DNA from: Kiritimatiellia bacterium
Lineage (GTDB): Bacteria; Verrucomicrobiota; Kiritimatiellia; RFP12; UBA1067
NCBI GenBank assembly: GCA_017628165.1
Contig: JAGBZQ010000060.1
Coordinates: 1-26,926 of the forward strand
Direction of reading: 5' to 3'
Length of the DNA: 26,926 bases
A program made the translations under genes and the position numbers. Positions 15,513 to 22,447 of the stretch are shown here, in pieces; within the stretch, counting starts at the first letter, position 1, and every line of letters starts with the position of its first letter. The notes beneath the pieces are model-generated. The model did not search any database. It had not been told where the DNA came from and was given only the letters and a program-made list of their open reading frames with translations.

Positions 15513-16148
15513 ATGAAAGCAGTGTTTTTTGATCTTGATGGAACGCTTGTCGATTCAAGGGCCGACTTGTGTGCGGCTGTCAATCATACGCGGCGCGATC
15601 TCGGGCTTGCCGAGCGCCCCGACAGCGAGATCCTCGTGAACATCGGTCTTGGAGCGCGTCATCTTCTCGTCAATTCCATCCCCGAGAAGGCGGCAGAGGC
15701 AGATTACCTCTGGGAGGCGTTTATGGTGCGCTATCGCGAGCATCTCTTAGACCTTTCCACACTCTATCCCGGCGTGGAGGAGACGCTTGAGGTCCTCTCT
15801 TCGCGCGGTTGGAAGATGGGAGTCAATACGGCTAAGCCATCGCAGGCCACACGGGAGGTCCTCAAGCATTTCGGGATAGATGGATTTTTTGGCGATGCCG
15901 TTATTGCAGGTGGTGATTGCGACGAGATGAAGCCCAGCGCAAAGCCGCTCCTTGCTTGTGCGGAGAGGATGGGGCATACGGTCACTCCCGCCGATTGGAT
16001 GGTGGGCGACAATTGGACGGATGTAAAATGCGGAATCAATGCAGGGGTTAAAAGCGCTTTTTGTGCATTTGGATTCGGCACACTCGGGGATGCTGAGTAT
16101 ACTGTGAGGATTGATTCTTTCGCTCAGCTTCTCGAACATCTTCGCTGA
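15513..16148 (+). CDS. HAD phosphatase, Gph-like (phosphoglycolate or sugar phosphatase)
   Basis: A 211-residue haloacid dehalogenase-type hydrolase with all four motifs: FFDLDGTLVDS (nucleophile Asp7, acid/base Asp9), NTAKPS, the Lys in MKPSAKP and VGDNWTDVKCG. The alpha-helical cap between motifs I and II is the C1 type of phosphoglycolate phosphatase. Substrate cannot be read from the motifs. Phosphoglycolate is the default, but MurNAc-6-phosphate phosphatase MupP of Pseudomonas belongs to the same Gph-like group, and the gene lies 8 nt after a NamZ homologue. That makes a peptidoglycan-recycling role a real alternative. GAGG lies just before the ATG at 15513. Confidence 0.9.
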   Translation: MKAVFFDLDGTLVDSRADLCAAVNHTRRDLGLAERPDSEILVNIGLGARHLLVNSIPEKAAEADYLWEAFMVRYREHLLDLSTLYPGVEETLEVLSSRGWKMGVNTAKPSQATREVLKHFGIDGFFGDAVIAGGDCDEMKPSAKPLLACAERMGHTVTPADWMVGDNWTDVKCGINAGVKSAFCAFGFGTLGDAEYTVRIDSFAQLLEHLR

Positions 16149-16170
16149 TTTATAAATAAAGGAGAAAAAG

Positions 16171-17901
16171 ATGAAAAAAATATTATGCATTATTTGTGCA
16201 GTTGTAAGTCTGGCCGTTTCGGCTGTCGTCGAGCGCCATTTCATCTGGCCGGATGGCAAAATGCCTTATTCCGATCAGAAGCATCTCATTGCCGCCATGA
16301 CCGATGTTAAAAATTTCAAGGCAGACGAATGGCGCAAGCCGTATCTTGAATGGAGTAAGCCTCCGGCGGCCGATAAGAAAAACGGGGCATGTGTGATTCT
16401 CATTTCCGGTGGCGGCTATACCAGCTGCTGTGATGTCGGACATGTTCGGTCATGGGAGAAAAAATTGACTGAGGAGGGTGTAACGTGCGTTAATTTCGTT
16501 TATCGTACTCCGCGTCCCAACGGTCTTCCTATCTGGCAGTGCGCATGGGCTGATGCGCAACGTGCGGTGAGAGTTGTTCGTTCGGAGGCCGCAAAGCGTG
16601 GGTTTGACCCTAATCGCATCGGCACGATGTCGATGTCGGCAGGCTCCCATCTTGCCACATTGCTTGCCACGAGCTCTCTGACGCCTGCGTATGAGCCGGT
16701 AGACGACCTCGACAAGGCTCCTTGTAATATTAATTTCGCCTGCACGTTCGCGATTGCGTATGCGCTTACGGATGGAGTGGGTACTCAAAATATGCGCGAA
16801 GGTGATTCCATCGATACTAAGCTTGATAGCGTCTTTAAGTTCGATAAGCAGACTTGCCCTATGTGGATGTCGCACGGAGGCAAAGATCCTTATTCTCCCA
16901 TGGCATCCACTTTGGTTTATCGTAAGCTCAGGCAGATGAAGATTCCTGCGGAGGTCCATATCTATCCAGACAAGGGGCATGCCGTCTTAGGTTTTGACAG
17001 AGCCGTAGAGTTTATGCGTCAGATGCAGTACTTTAGCCCTCTTGGCAAGTCTCAAGGTCTTGCGGACCGCTATCATAGCGAAAAGGATCGCGCCACCTAC
17101 GAAAAGGTTGAGATTTGGCCGAAGGGTAAGATGCCTTATTTTCAGACGAAGGTTAAGCAGTGTGAGCCGTTCCTTGAATGGCATACTCCCAAGACTCTCA
17201 AAACAAAAGCCATCCAGATCATCTGGTCAGGCGGCTCATATATGGGCAATAACCCCAATAGCTTTGAGGTTGCTCCTTTTCGCCGCTATTTGAATGAAAA
17301 GGGCATGACGGTAGTCACCGTGCAGTACCGCACTCCGCGTCCTGCAGCGCCTCTAGCGAAGCACACCACTGCATGGGCTGATATTCAGCGCGCCATCAGG
17401 ATTGTACGTTCTGAGGCCGAGAAGCGTGGCCTTGATCCGAATAGGATCGGCATTATGGGCTCTTCCGCAGGTGGTCATCTGGCACTTATGGGTGCTACAA
17501 GTTCCTGCCGCAAGGCGTATGGAAAAGTTGACAATATCGACAATTTGCCGTGCAATCCGCAGTGGGCTGTTGCGATTTATCCCGCGTATGCGCTCACGGA
17601 CGGGCTTGATCATCCTAATTCAAAGGGCGGAAATGAGGATTCTGCGCGTCTTGCCCCTGAGTTCTCTTTCGATTTGAAGACTCCTCCGATTCTTTTCATT
17701 CATGGCGACAAGGACGACTGGGCTGCGATGAATTCGGTTAAGGTTTGGGAGCAGCTTAGCCGCATGGGGATTCAGGGTGAGCTTCATACGCTTGCCTTGA
17801 GGCCACACTGTTTTCAGGGCTGGGCTGTTCCAGGCACGGGCAGTCACACTTGGATGGATCGCATCTGGGAATTTATGTGGGCCAAGGGCTTCAACAAGTA
17901 A
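16171..17901 (+). CDS. Secreted protein with two tandem alpha/beta-hydrolase (esterase-like) domains
   Basis: Predicted extracytoplasmic carbohydrate esterase or related hydrolase, 576 residues, starting behind AAGGAGA at ATG 16171. A signal peptide (about 1-18) is followed by two homologous halves. Domain 1 (about 22-288) has LISGGGYT, VYRTPRPNG, WADAQRAVRVVRSEA, a nucleophile elbow SMSAG (Ser156), D239 and H270. Domain 2 (about 312-575) has IWSGGSY, VQYRTPRP, WADIQRAIRIVRSEA, GSSAG (Ser432), D515 and H546. Both triads look complete, but domain 1 has Ser where GxSxG has its first Gly. Each half opens with IWPxGKMPY, so an internal duplication is clear. It resembles acetyl-xylan or feruloyl esterases of the BD-FAE/lipase-like type. 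It converges on the EamA gene, 7 nt away. Confidence 0.86.
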   Translation: MKKILCIICAVVSLAVSAVVERHFIWPDGKMPYSDQKHLIAAMTDVKNFKADEWRKPYLEWSKPPAADKKNGACVILISGGGYTSCCDVGHVRSWEKKLTEEGVTCVNFVYRTPRPNGLPIWQCAWADAQRAVRVVRSEAAKRGFDPNRIGTMSMSAGSHLATLLATSSLTPAYEPVDDLDKAPCNINFACTFAIAYALTDGVGTQNMREGDSIDTKLDSVFKFDKQTCPMWMSHGGKDPYSPMASTLVYRKLRQMKIPAEVHIYPDKGHAVLGFDRAVEFMRQMQYFSPLGKSQGLADRYHSEKDRATYEKVEIWPKGKMPYFQTKVKQCEPFLEWHTPKTLKTKAIQIIWSGGSYMGNNPNSFEVAPFRRYLNEKGMTVVTVQYRTPRPAAPLAKHTTAWADIQRAIRIVRSEAEKRGLDPNRIGIMGSSAGGHLALMGATSSCRKAYGKVDNIDNLPCNPQWAVAIYPAYALTDGLDHPNSKGGNEDSARLAPEFSFDLKTPPILFIHGDKDDWAAMNSVKVWEQLSRMGIQGELHTLALRPHCFQGWAVPGTGSHTWMDRIWEFMWAKGFNK

Positions 17902-17908
17902 TTTCCGT

Positions 17909-18778
17909 TTACTTTCTGTTGGCGAACAATGCGGCTGAAATGATAGCCGTAAAGCCTATAAGAGAGAGAGCATCTGGGATTTGACTGAAGAAGACAAATC
18001 CCAGGATGCCAGTAAAGATGATGTTGGAATAGTCGTAGACGGCAATCTGCCGCGGCGGTGCAAACGAATAGGCCATGGTGACACCGAACTGTCCTATAGC
18101 CGCGCTTGCGCCGGCGCCGAGAAGGATTGCAATTTGTTGTATGGTCATCGGCTCGAGAGATCCTGCGATGAATGGAATTGAGGCAATAGAGGAAAATGCG
18201 CTAAAGAAGAGGACGATGAAAGCTGGGTTTGCTTTATAGACTCCGAGTTTTCTTACGCAGGTATAGGCGATGCCGGCTCCGAGACCGCCTATGAGCGCCG
18301 TAAAGGCGGGAAAATCGGCACTGAAGGATGCTGATGGCTTTATTACCATAAGAACACCCGCAAACCCGACTGCAATCGCTATGAATTGGCGCGCGTAAGT
18401 TTTTTCTTTTAAAAAAAGCCATGAAAAGAGAACCGTGAAAAACGGAGCAGTTTTGTTTAGCGCCATCGCATCTGCGATGGGAATTTTTGAGAGCGCGTAG
18501 AAATTGGCGAAGATACCGATGCAGCCTGCAGCGGATCTGAGAAGAAGGATGAAGAGCGCTTTTTTGCTGAAACTTGAGCCGTCTGAACAAAGTTGCCGCG
18601 GGCCTTTTATAAAGATGGCGGTTGCAATGAGTAGTGCGATGAAATTTCTAAAGAAGCTTTTTTGAAAGCTTGAGATTTGAGAGCCGTAATCATCGCATAG
18701 TCTAACGAAGAACGCCATGAGCGCAAATCCGAACGCGCTCATAATGATGTAAACAATGCCTTTGGTGCGGTTTTGCAT
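17909..18778 (-). CDS. EamA/DMT-superfamily transporter
   Basis: The 289-residue integral membrane protein has about ten hydrophobic segments in two homologous EamA halves (about 8-136 and 150-287). Typical signatures are present: ADAMALNKTAPFFTVLFSWLFLKEK in the first half and AVYDYSNIIFTGILGFVFF in the second. These drug/metabolite transporters export or import small metabolites; the sequence does not tell which. It is the last gene of a minus-strand operon, starting 31 nt after the RluA-type gene with only a weak ribosome-binding site. Its end nearly touches the esterase gene, leaving no room for a separate terminator. Confidence 0.9.
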   Translation of the reverse strand: MQNRTKGIVYIIMSAFGFALMAFFVRLCDDYGSQISSFQKSFFRNFIALLIATAIFIKGPRQLCSDGSSFSKKALFILLLRSAAGCIGIFANFYALSKIPIADAMALNKTAPFFTVLFSWLFLKEKTYARQFIAIAVGFAGVLMVIKPSASFSADFPAFTALIGGLGAGIAYTCVRKLGVYKANPAFIVLFFSAFSSIASIPFIAGSLEPMTIQQIAILLGAGASAAIGQFGVTMAYSFAPPRQIAVYDYSNIIFTGILGFVFFSQIPDALSLIGFTAIISAALFANRK

Positions 18779-18809
18779 GGCGTCTTTCGGGGAGAGACCT
18801 CACTGAGCA

Positions 18810-19748
18810 TCACAATGATGCCCAAGGCGGGCTGGCAGTTTTTATGGAAACAGGTTCACCGGAAACAGGGTGTGTAAATTCAATCCCGTATGCGTGAAGG
18901 CAGTGCCCTATCTGGTTCTCAACGGCGAAAGAGCCGTAGAGGCGATCGTTGATGATGTGCATTCCGGCAAGTGCAAGCTGCGCTCGTATCTGATGGGTGA
19001 CGCCGGTATAGATTGTAACCTCAAGGAGCGTTCTCTCCTCGTTTTCCACGAACATTCTGTCAATCGGTTTGAAATGCGTTATGGCATGAAGCGGACGCGC
19101 TTTGGCCTTCTCCGTCTCACATAGGCGGTTGTGGCGGTAGTCTATCATTTTGCAGAATGGCAGCTTAGGGTCGTGAATAAGGTCGTTTTCAAGCGTTCCA
19201 CCTACTGCAACCGCACCTTCTACAAGGGCAAGATATGTTTTCTTTACGGTCTGTTGAGTGAATTGCGCACGTAGTACTTCAAAGGCTTCTGCGCTTCGCG
19301 CCACTAAAACCAGCCCCGAAGTATCGGCATCAATTCGATGAAGGGCGCCCGCCATAAGGGGTCTGTCCCCAAGAGGAATGCACTCTGGATATCGGGAAAC
19401 CACTCCGTTCATGAGAGTTTCCGTTTCGCCGCAAGATAGTGGCTGAACTGGCAGAGCCGGCGGCTTGTCGAAAGCGAGAATATGATCGTCTTCAAAGATT
19501 AAGCGAGGTTTAATTGCACGGTTTGGCTTGACAAGATTGTCCTGTGCCTCTAAGAGTTTTATTACGAAAATCTTTTCTCCGCCCTTGAGCTTGATGCCTT
19601 TGGGAGCTTTTCTACCGTTCAGGAGGATTTCTCCGTTTGCAATAGCTTCGCGAACAAACGCGCGTGTGGCCGACGGTATAGACGCAAGCAAAGCGGCGTC
19701 CAATCGAACGCCGCTTTGATCATTTAGTATTTCCTTGTTCTCTATCAT
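18810..19748 (-). CDS. RluA-family pseudouridine synthase
   Basis: Converts uridine to pseudouridine in rRNA or tRNA. The 312-residue protein has an N-terminal S4 RNA-binding domain (about 12-65; RLDAALLASIPSATRAFVREAI...LLNGRKAPKGIKLKGGE) and an RluA catalytic core with HRIDADTSGLVLV (137-149, catalytic Asp140; most relatives have HRLD). Later motifs are KTYLALVEG and the conserved TGVTHQIRAQLALAGMHIIND. S4 plus this core is the RluC/RluD layout, though target uridines cannot be assigned. It follows the small lipoprotein gene by 11 nt on the minus strand and precedes an EamA transporter. The ATG at 19748 has AAAAGA upstream. Confidence 0.92.
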   Translation of the reverse strand: MIENKEILNDQSGVRLDAALLASIPSATRAFVREAIANGEILLNGRKAPKGIKLKGGEKIFVIKLLEAQDNLVKPNRAIKPRLIFEDDHILAFDKPPALPVQPLSCGETETLMNGVVSRYPECIPLGDRPLMAGALHRIDADTSGLVLVARSAEAFEVLRAQFTQQTVKKTYLALVEGAVAVGGTLENDLIHDPKLPFCKMIDYRHNRLCETEKAKARPLHAITHFKPIDRMFVENEERTLLEVTIYTGVTHQIRAQLALAGMHIINDRLYGSFAVENQIGHCLHAYGIEFTHPVSGEPVSIKTASPPWASL

Positions 19749-19759
19749 TCTTTTACGAG

Positions 19760-19927
19760 TTAATCGTATCTGTCCATTTCAGACGGGGCTATGGGGGCTA
19801 TCCCCTCCCACGAGCTACTGGATGCCCACGGCAGCTGCGAATCTTCGCTTGTGTCCGCAATGCAACCTGCGAAGAGAACTCCCGCAAGAATAATCCAAAG
19901 AGTCTTAGTCAGCGAAGACAACGTCAT
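19760..19927 (-). CDS. Small lipoprotein (55 residues) with LPW...SWEG tail
   Basis: A short gene, easily missed, between the coiled-coil gene and the RluA-type gene. The product starts MTLSSLTKTLWIILAGV and continues with a lipobox LFAGC (Cys22), so it should be a lipid-anchored envelope protein with a mature chain of only 34 residues. The mature part holds SQLPWASSSSWEGIAP and ends PSEMDRYD. The LPW...SWEG pattern recalls other tiny lipoproteins of Verrucomicrobiota, from memory. The ATG at 19927 overlaps the coiled-coil gene by 23 nt in another frame, suggesting translational coupling. It ends 11 nt before the next gene. Function is unknown. Lipobox, frame and position together make it likely real. 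Confidence 0.72.
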   Translation of the reverse strand: MTLSSLTKTLWIILAGVLFAGCIADTSEDSQLPWASSSSWEGIAPIAPSEMDRYD

Positions 19928-21080
19928 TTTTCTTAATCTCTGCCTGTGTCCAGTTGGAAAGGATGTCGCACACGATCCAGTTCTTGCCGGGAACTTCCTG
20001 CCTCAAACGGACGCGACCGACAATTTCTCCGGCAGGACCGTTGAAACCAGGACGCTTGATCGGGAAGTCAAGCATGGGAAGGGGGCGCATGAGATCGTTG
20101 CCCTTGAGCTGCATCATAGCCTCAGGGGTAACTTCGATAATGGCGAATGCAGCTTCGTTGTTTGCCTCGAGAATCTTACCCTTGTCGCCGGCAGGCAGGG
20201 AAGTGACGGCCGCGCCAATCTCGGACGTTCCAGATCCAACGTTGGCAATCATGCTCTTCTGGAGATCCTGAATCATCTTTTTGAGCTTTGAAACCATGTC
20301 CTTTTCCTTTTCAAGCTCTTCCTTGGCTGCTTCCGTCTCCTGACGGGCGGTGGTGATATCGTCTCTAAGTGATGTGATTTCAACGTTCAGCTGATCGATC
20401 TGCGCCTTTTTGTCTACGATTTCGCCCTCAAGCTTAGTTTTCTGCTCGGTGAGATCGGTGATGGAGGCATCGCGCTCTTCAATTGTTTTGCGATCCTTAC
20501 GAATCTGCGGTTTGAGATCGTTGACTTCGGCAACGAGATTTTCAACCTGCTTACGAAGCGATGGGATGGCTTCGCGCGTCTTGGCAAACTGATCCTTCTG
20601 CTTGCGCAGGGAGTCCACGAACTTGCGAAGAAGACGAACAGCTTCAGAATCAGCAGTCATCTTAGTGGTGCCGTCATCAAGGGGCTTGCCCGTCATAGGA
20701 TCGATCTCGTATATGTTTCTCAAGAGGTCTCTTTCCTTTTTACCCCAAGCGAGCGGATCGTGGACGGTATCCTCAAGGCTATAGCGATACGCTTCTGCCT
20801 CAGCGAGGACATCCTTCATTTCGGGATTTCCGGAGGTGGCCATCTCTGCGGTGAGAGGAGAGATGTCGATTTTGTACTTTTCAGCATCGGGGCAGGCCTC
20901 GTTGGCGGAGTACTTTACATCCTTCTCGATGTACGCCGAGGCTTCAATAATCGTATCGCGCAGCGCTTTGTTGCGGTCTGACATCTCCTCTTTATTTAAA
21001 AAGGTCTCGTACGTAAAGTAGAGCGCGGCGCCTGTTAATATAAGAAAAAGATAGATGAAAACGTGCAGAGCTTTGTTCAT
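19905..21080 (-). CDS. Membrane-anchored coiled-coil protein, function unknown
   Basis: I use the ATG at 21080 (391 residues), because the product then begins with one membrane segment (about 6-23, HVFIYLFLILTGAALYF). An earlier ATG at 21173 would lie upstream of the likely transcript start. Residues 30-140 are mixed. Residues about 145-277 form a long coiled coil with heptad Leu/Ile/Val and alternating Glu/Lys (RKQVENLVAEVNDLKPQI, KLEGEIVDKKAQIDQL). The C-terminal 90 residues look like a beta domain (EAAFAIIEV, GEIVGRVRLR, NWIVCDILSNWTQAEIKKNDVV), similar in pattern to C-termini of other PVC coiled-coil proteins. The protein would span from membrane to periplasm. It leads an operon with the small lipoprotein and an RluA enzyme; a cell-envelope structural role is inferred. 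Confidence 0.85.
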   Translation of the reverse strand: MNKALHVFIYLFLILTGAALYFTYETFLNKEEMSDRNKALRDTIIEASAYIEKDVKYSANEACPDAEKYKIDISPLTAEMATSGNPEMKDVLAEAEAYRYSLEDTVHDPLAWGKKERDLLRNIYEIDPMTGKPLDDGTTKMTADSEAVRLLRKFVDSLRKQKDQFAKTREAIPSLRKQVENLVAEVNDLKPQIRKDRKTIEERDASITDLTEQKTKLEGEIVDKKAQIDQLNVEITSLRDDITTARQETEAAKEELEKEKDMVSKLKKMIQDLQKSMIANVGSGTSEIGAAVTSLPAGDKGKILEANNEAAFAIIEVTPEAMMQLKGNDLMRPLPMLDFPIKRPGFNGPAGEIVGRVRLRQEVPGKNWIVCDILSNWTQAEIKKNDVVFAD

Positions 21081-21164
21081 AAATGGTGTCCTATGCTGTC
21101 TGTTAGTATTGTTTTCTTTTTTCCTTAGCTGAAGGAATCTTTCTTGAGATTCATTATTACCTAA

Positions 21165-21193
21165 ATGATACACTATTTTTGCTCATAAGGCAA
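21165..21193 (-). promoter_or_regulatory. Promoter of the coiled-coil/lipoprotein/RluA/EamA operon
   Basis: On the minus strand TTGCCT (21188-21193) and TATCAT (21165-21170) have the ideal 17-bp spacer. The predicted start near 21158 leaves a leader of about 78 nt before the ATG at 21080. It overlaps the divergent tgt promoter region. Confidence 0.6.
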
Positions 21194-21203
21194 CTGTTTT
21201 TGA

Positions 21204-21209
21204 TAAAAT
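21204..21209 (+). promoter_or_regulatory. Candidate -10 box of tgt, possibly leaderless
   Basis: TTTGATAAAAT ends 7 nt before the ATG of tgt; the same eleven bases precede tilS. TAAAAT (21204-21209) is a good -10, while the best -35 (TTGCTC, 21179-21184) is at a long 19-bp spacing. There is no Shine-Dalgarno before the ATG. Confidence 0.4.
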
Positions 21210-21216
21210 ATCGTAC

Positions 21217-22323
21217 ATGACATTTGAAGTAATAAAAGAGGATACAAGAACGTCTGCTCGTTTGGGGCGGATTTATACGGCTCATGGCGTTGTGGAGACG
21301 CCTGTGTTTATGGATGTCGGGACGCTTGGCACCGTAAAGGCGCTGGATCCGCGCGATCTTGTGGAGAACAATGCGCAGGTTGTTCTGGGCAATACTTATC
21401 ATCTTATGCTTAGACCCGGCAAGGAGGTCATCGCGGCCGCCGGCGGGCTTCATAAGTTTATGCGCTGGGACGGTCCCATTCTCACCGACTCAGGTGGGTT
21501 TCAGGTTTTTTCGCTCGCTAAAATGCGCAAGCTTACGGAAGAAGGGTGTCATTTCCATTCTCACATAGACGGTCACAAATTCTTCCTTGGCCCAAAGGAA
21601 TCCATGGAAATGCAGCGTATTCTCGGCAGCGACATCGCGATGGTGTTTGACGAATGTCTACCGTATCCATGCGATCGTGCGCGTGCTGAGAAATCAGTCG
21701 AGCAGACTCTTCGCTGGGCAGAACGTTCAAAGGCCCAGCCGCGCGCCGAGGGGCAGCTTGTCTTTGGAATCGTCCAGGGTGGAGTGTACGATGATTTGAG
21801 GCGCCACTGCGCTGAGAAGCTTGTGGAGATCGGTTTCGACGGATATGCGGTAGGAGGCGTTTCCGTGGGAGAACCAGAGGAGTTTATGTATCAGGCGGTT
21901 GATGCGAGCGTTCCGTATCTTCCCAAGGATGCTCCGCGTTATGTCATGGGCCTTGGTGTGATGCATCAAATGGCCGAATGCGTGGCCAAGGGCATTGATA
22001 TGTTCGACTGCGTACTTCCCACCAGAATAGCGCGTCACGGCACGGCAATAACCCGTAAGGGAAATGTGGCCATCAAAGCCGCCAAGTGGGAGTTTGATCA
22101 AGGACCTGTGGAGGAGGGGTGTGATTGCTATTGTTGCAGAAACTTTACGCGCAGTTATGTGCGCCATCTTCTTCACTCCGGCGAAATACTTGGTGCGCGT
22201 CTCTTGACTATTCATAACGTGTATGCGCTTAATCGTTTTATGCGTGAGATGCGCGCGGCAATCGCTGACGGCACGTTTTATGAATGGAAGGAGACCGTCC
22301 GTCGTGAGACGGCAGGAGTGTGA
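21217..22323 (+). CDS. tgt: Queuine/preQ1 tRNA-ribosyltransferase Tgt
   Basis: Tgt swaps guanine-34 of GUN-anticodon tRNAs (Asp, Asn, His, Tyr) for preQ1, the base-exchange step of queuosine synthesis. The 368-residue TIM-barrel protein has TPVFMDVGTLGTVK, GNTYHLMLRPG, DSGGFQVFSL (91-100, Asp91), FDECLPYP, GIVQGG, the nucleophile Asp264 in GIDMFDCVLPTR, and the zinc site C302-x-C304-x2-C307 with His333. All key residues are intact and the length is typical. It begins at ATG 21217 without a Shine-Dalgarno, divergent from the coiled-coil operon. The next gene, thiC, has its own promoter. Confidence 0.97.
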   Translation: MTFEVIKEDTRTSARLGRIYTAHGVVETPVFMDVGTLGTVKALDPRDLVENNAQVVLGNTYHLMLRPGKEVIAAAGGLHKFMRWDGPILTDSGGFQVFSLAKMRKLTEEGCHFHSHIDGHKFFLGPKESMEMQRILGSDIAMVFDECLPYPCDRARAEKSVEQTLRWAERSKAQPRAEGQLVFGIVQGGVYDDLRRHCAEKLVEIGFDGYAVGGVSVGEPEEFMYQAVDASVPYLPKDAPRYVMGLGVMHQMAECVAKGIDMFDCVLPTRIARHGTAITRKGNVAIKAAKWEFDQGPVEEGCDCYCCRNFTRSYVRHLLHSGEILGARLLTIHNVYALNRFMREMRAAIADGTFYEWKETVRRETAGV

Positions 22324-22345
22324 TTGCGCGGCGAGTCTCTAAATG

Positions 22346-22354
22346 TGATATAAT
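22346..22354 (+). promoter_or_regulatory. Extended -10 promoter of thiC
   Basis: TGA precedes a perfect TATAAT (22349-22354), an extended -10. The best -35, TTGCGC (22324-22329), matches the hexamer used upstream of the small basic gene but at 19-bp spacing. The predicted start near 22361 coincides with the first bases of the TPP aptamer. Confidence 0.65.
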
Positions 22355-22360
22355 ATGCGC

Positions 22361-22447
22361 TGTATCGGGGTGCTGCCGGAGATGTCCTCCGGGTGCTGAG
22401 AAAATACCCGTCAACCTGAACAGGATAATGCCTGCGGAGGAAAATAT
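22361..22447 (+). promoter_or_regulatory. TPP riboswitch (THI element) of thiC
   Basis: The conserved TPP-aptamer blocks appear in order. GGGGTGCT (22367-22374) is followed by a variable P3 hairpin (CCGGAG 22376-22381 with CTCCGG 22387-22392), CTGAGAAAATACCCG (22396-22410) and ACCTGAACAGGATAATGCC (22414-22432). The aptamer's 3' strand reads GCGGAGGAA, where most have GCGTAGGGA, and contains GGAGG (22436-22440) seven nucleotides before the ATG. With no room for a terminator, TPP binding should hide the ribosome-binding site and block translation of thiC. Confidence 0.93.
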
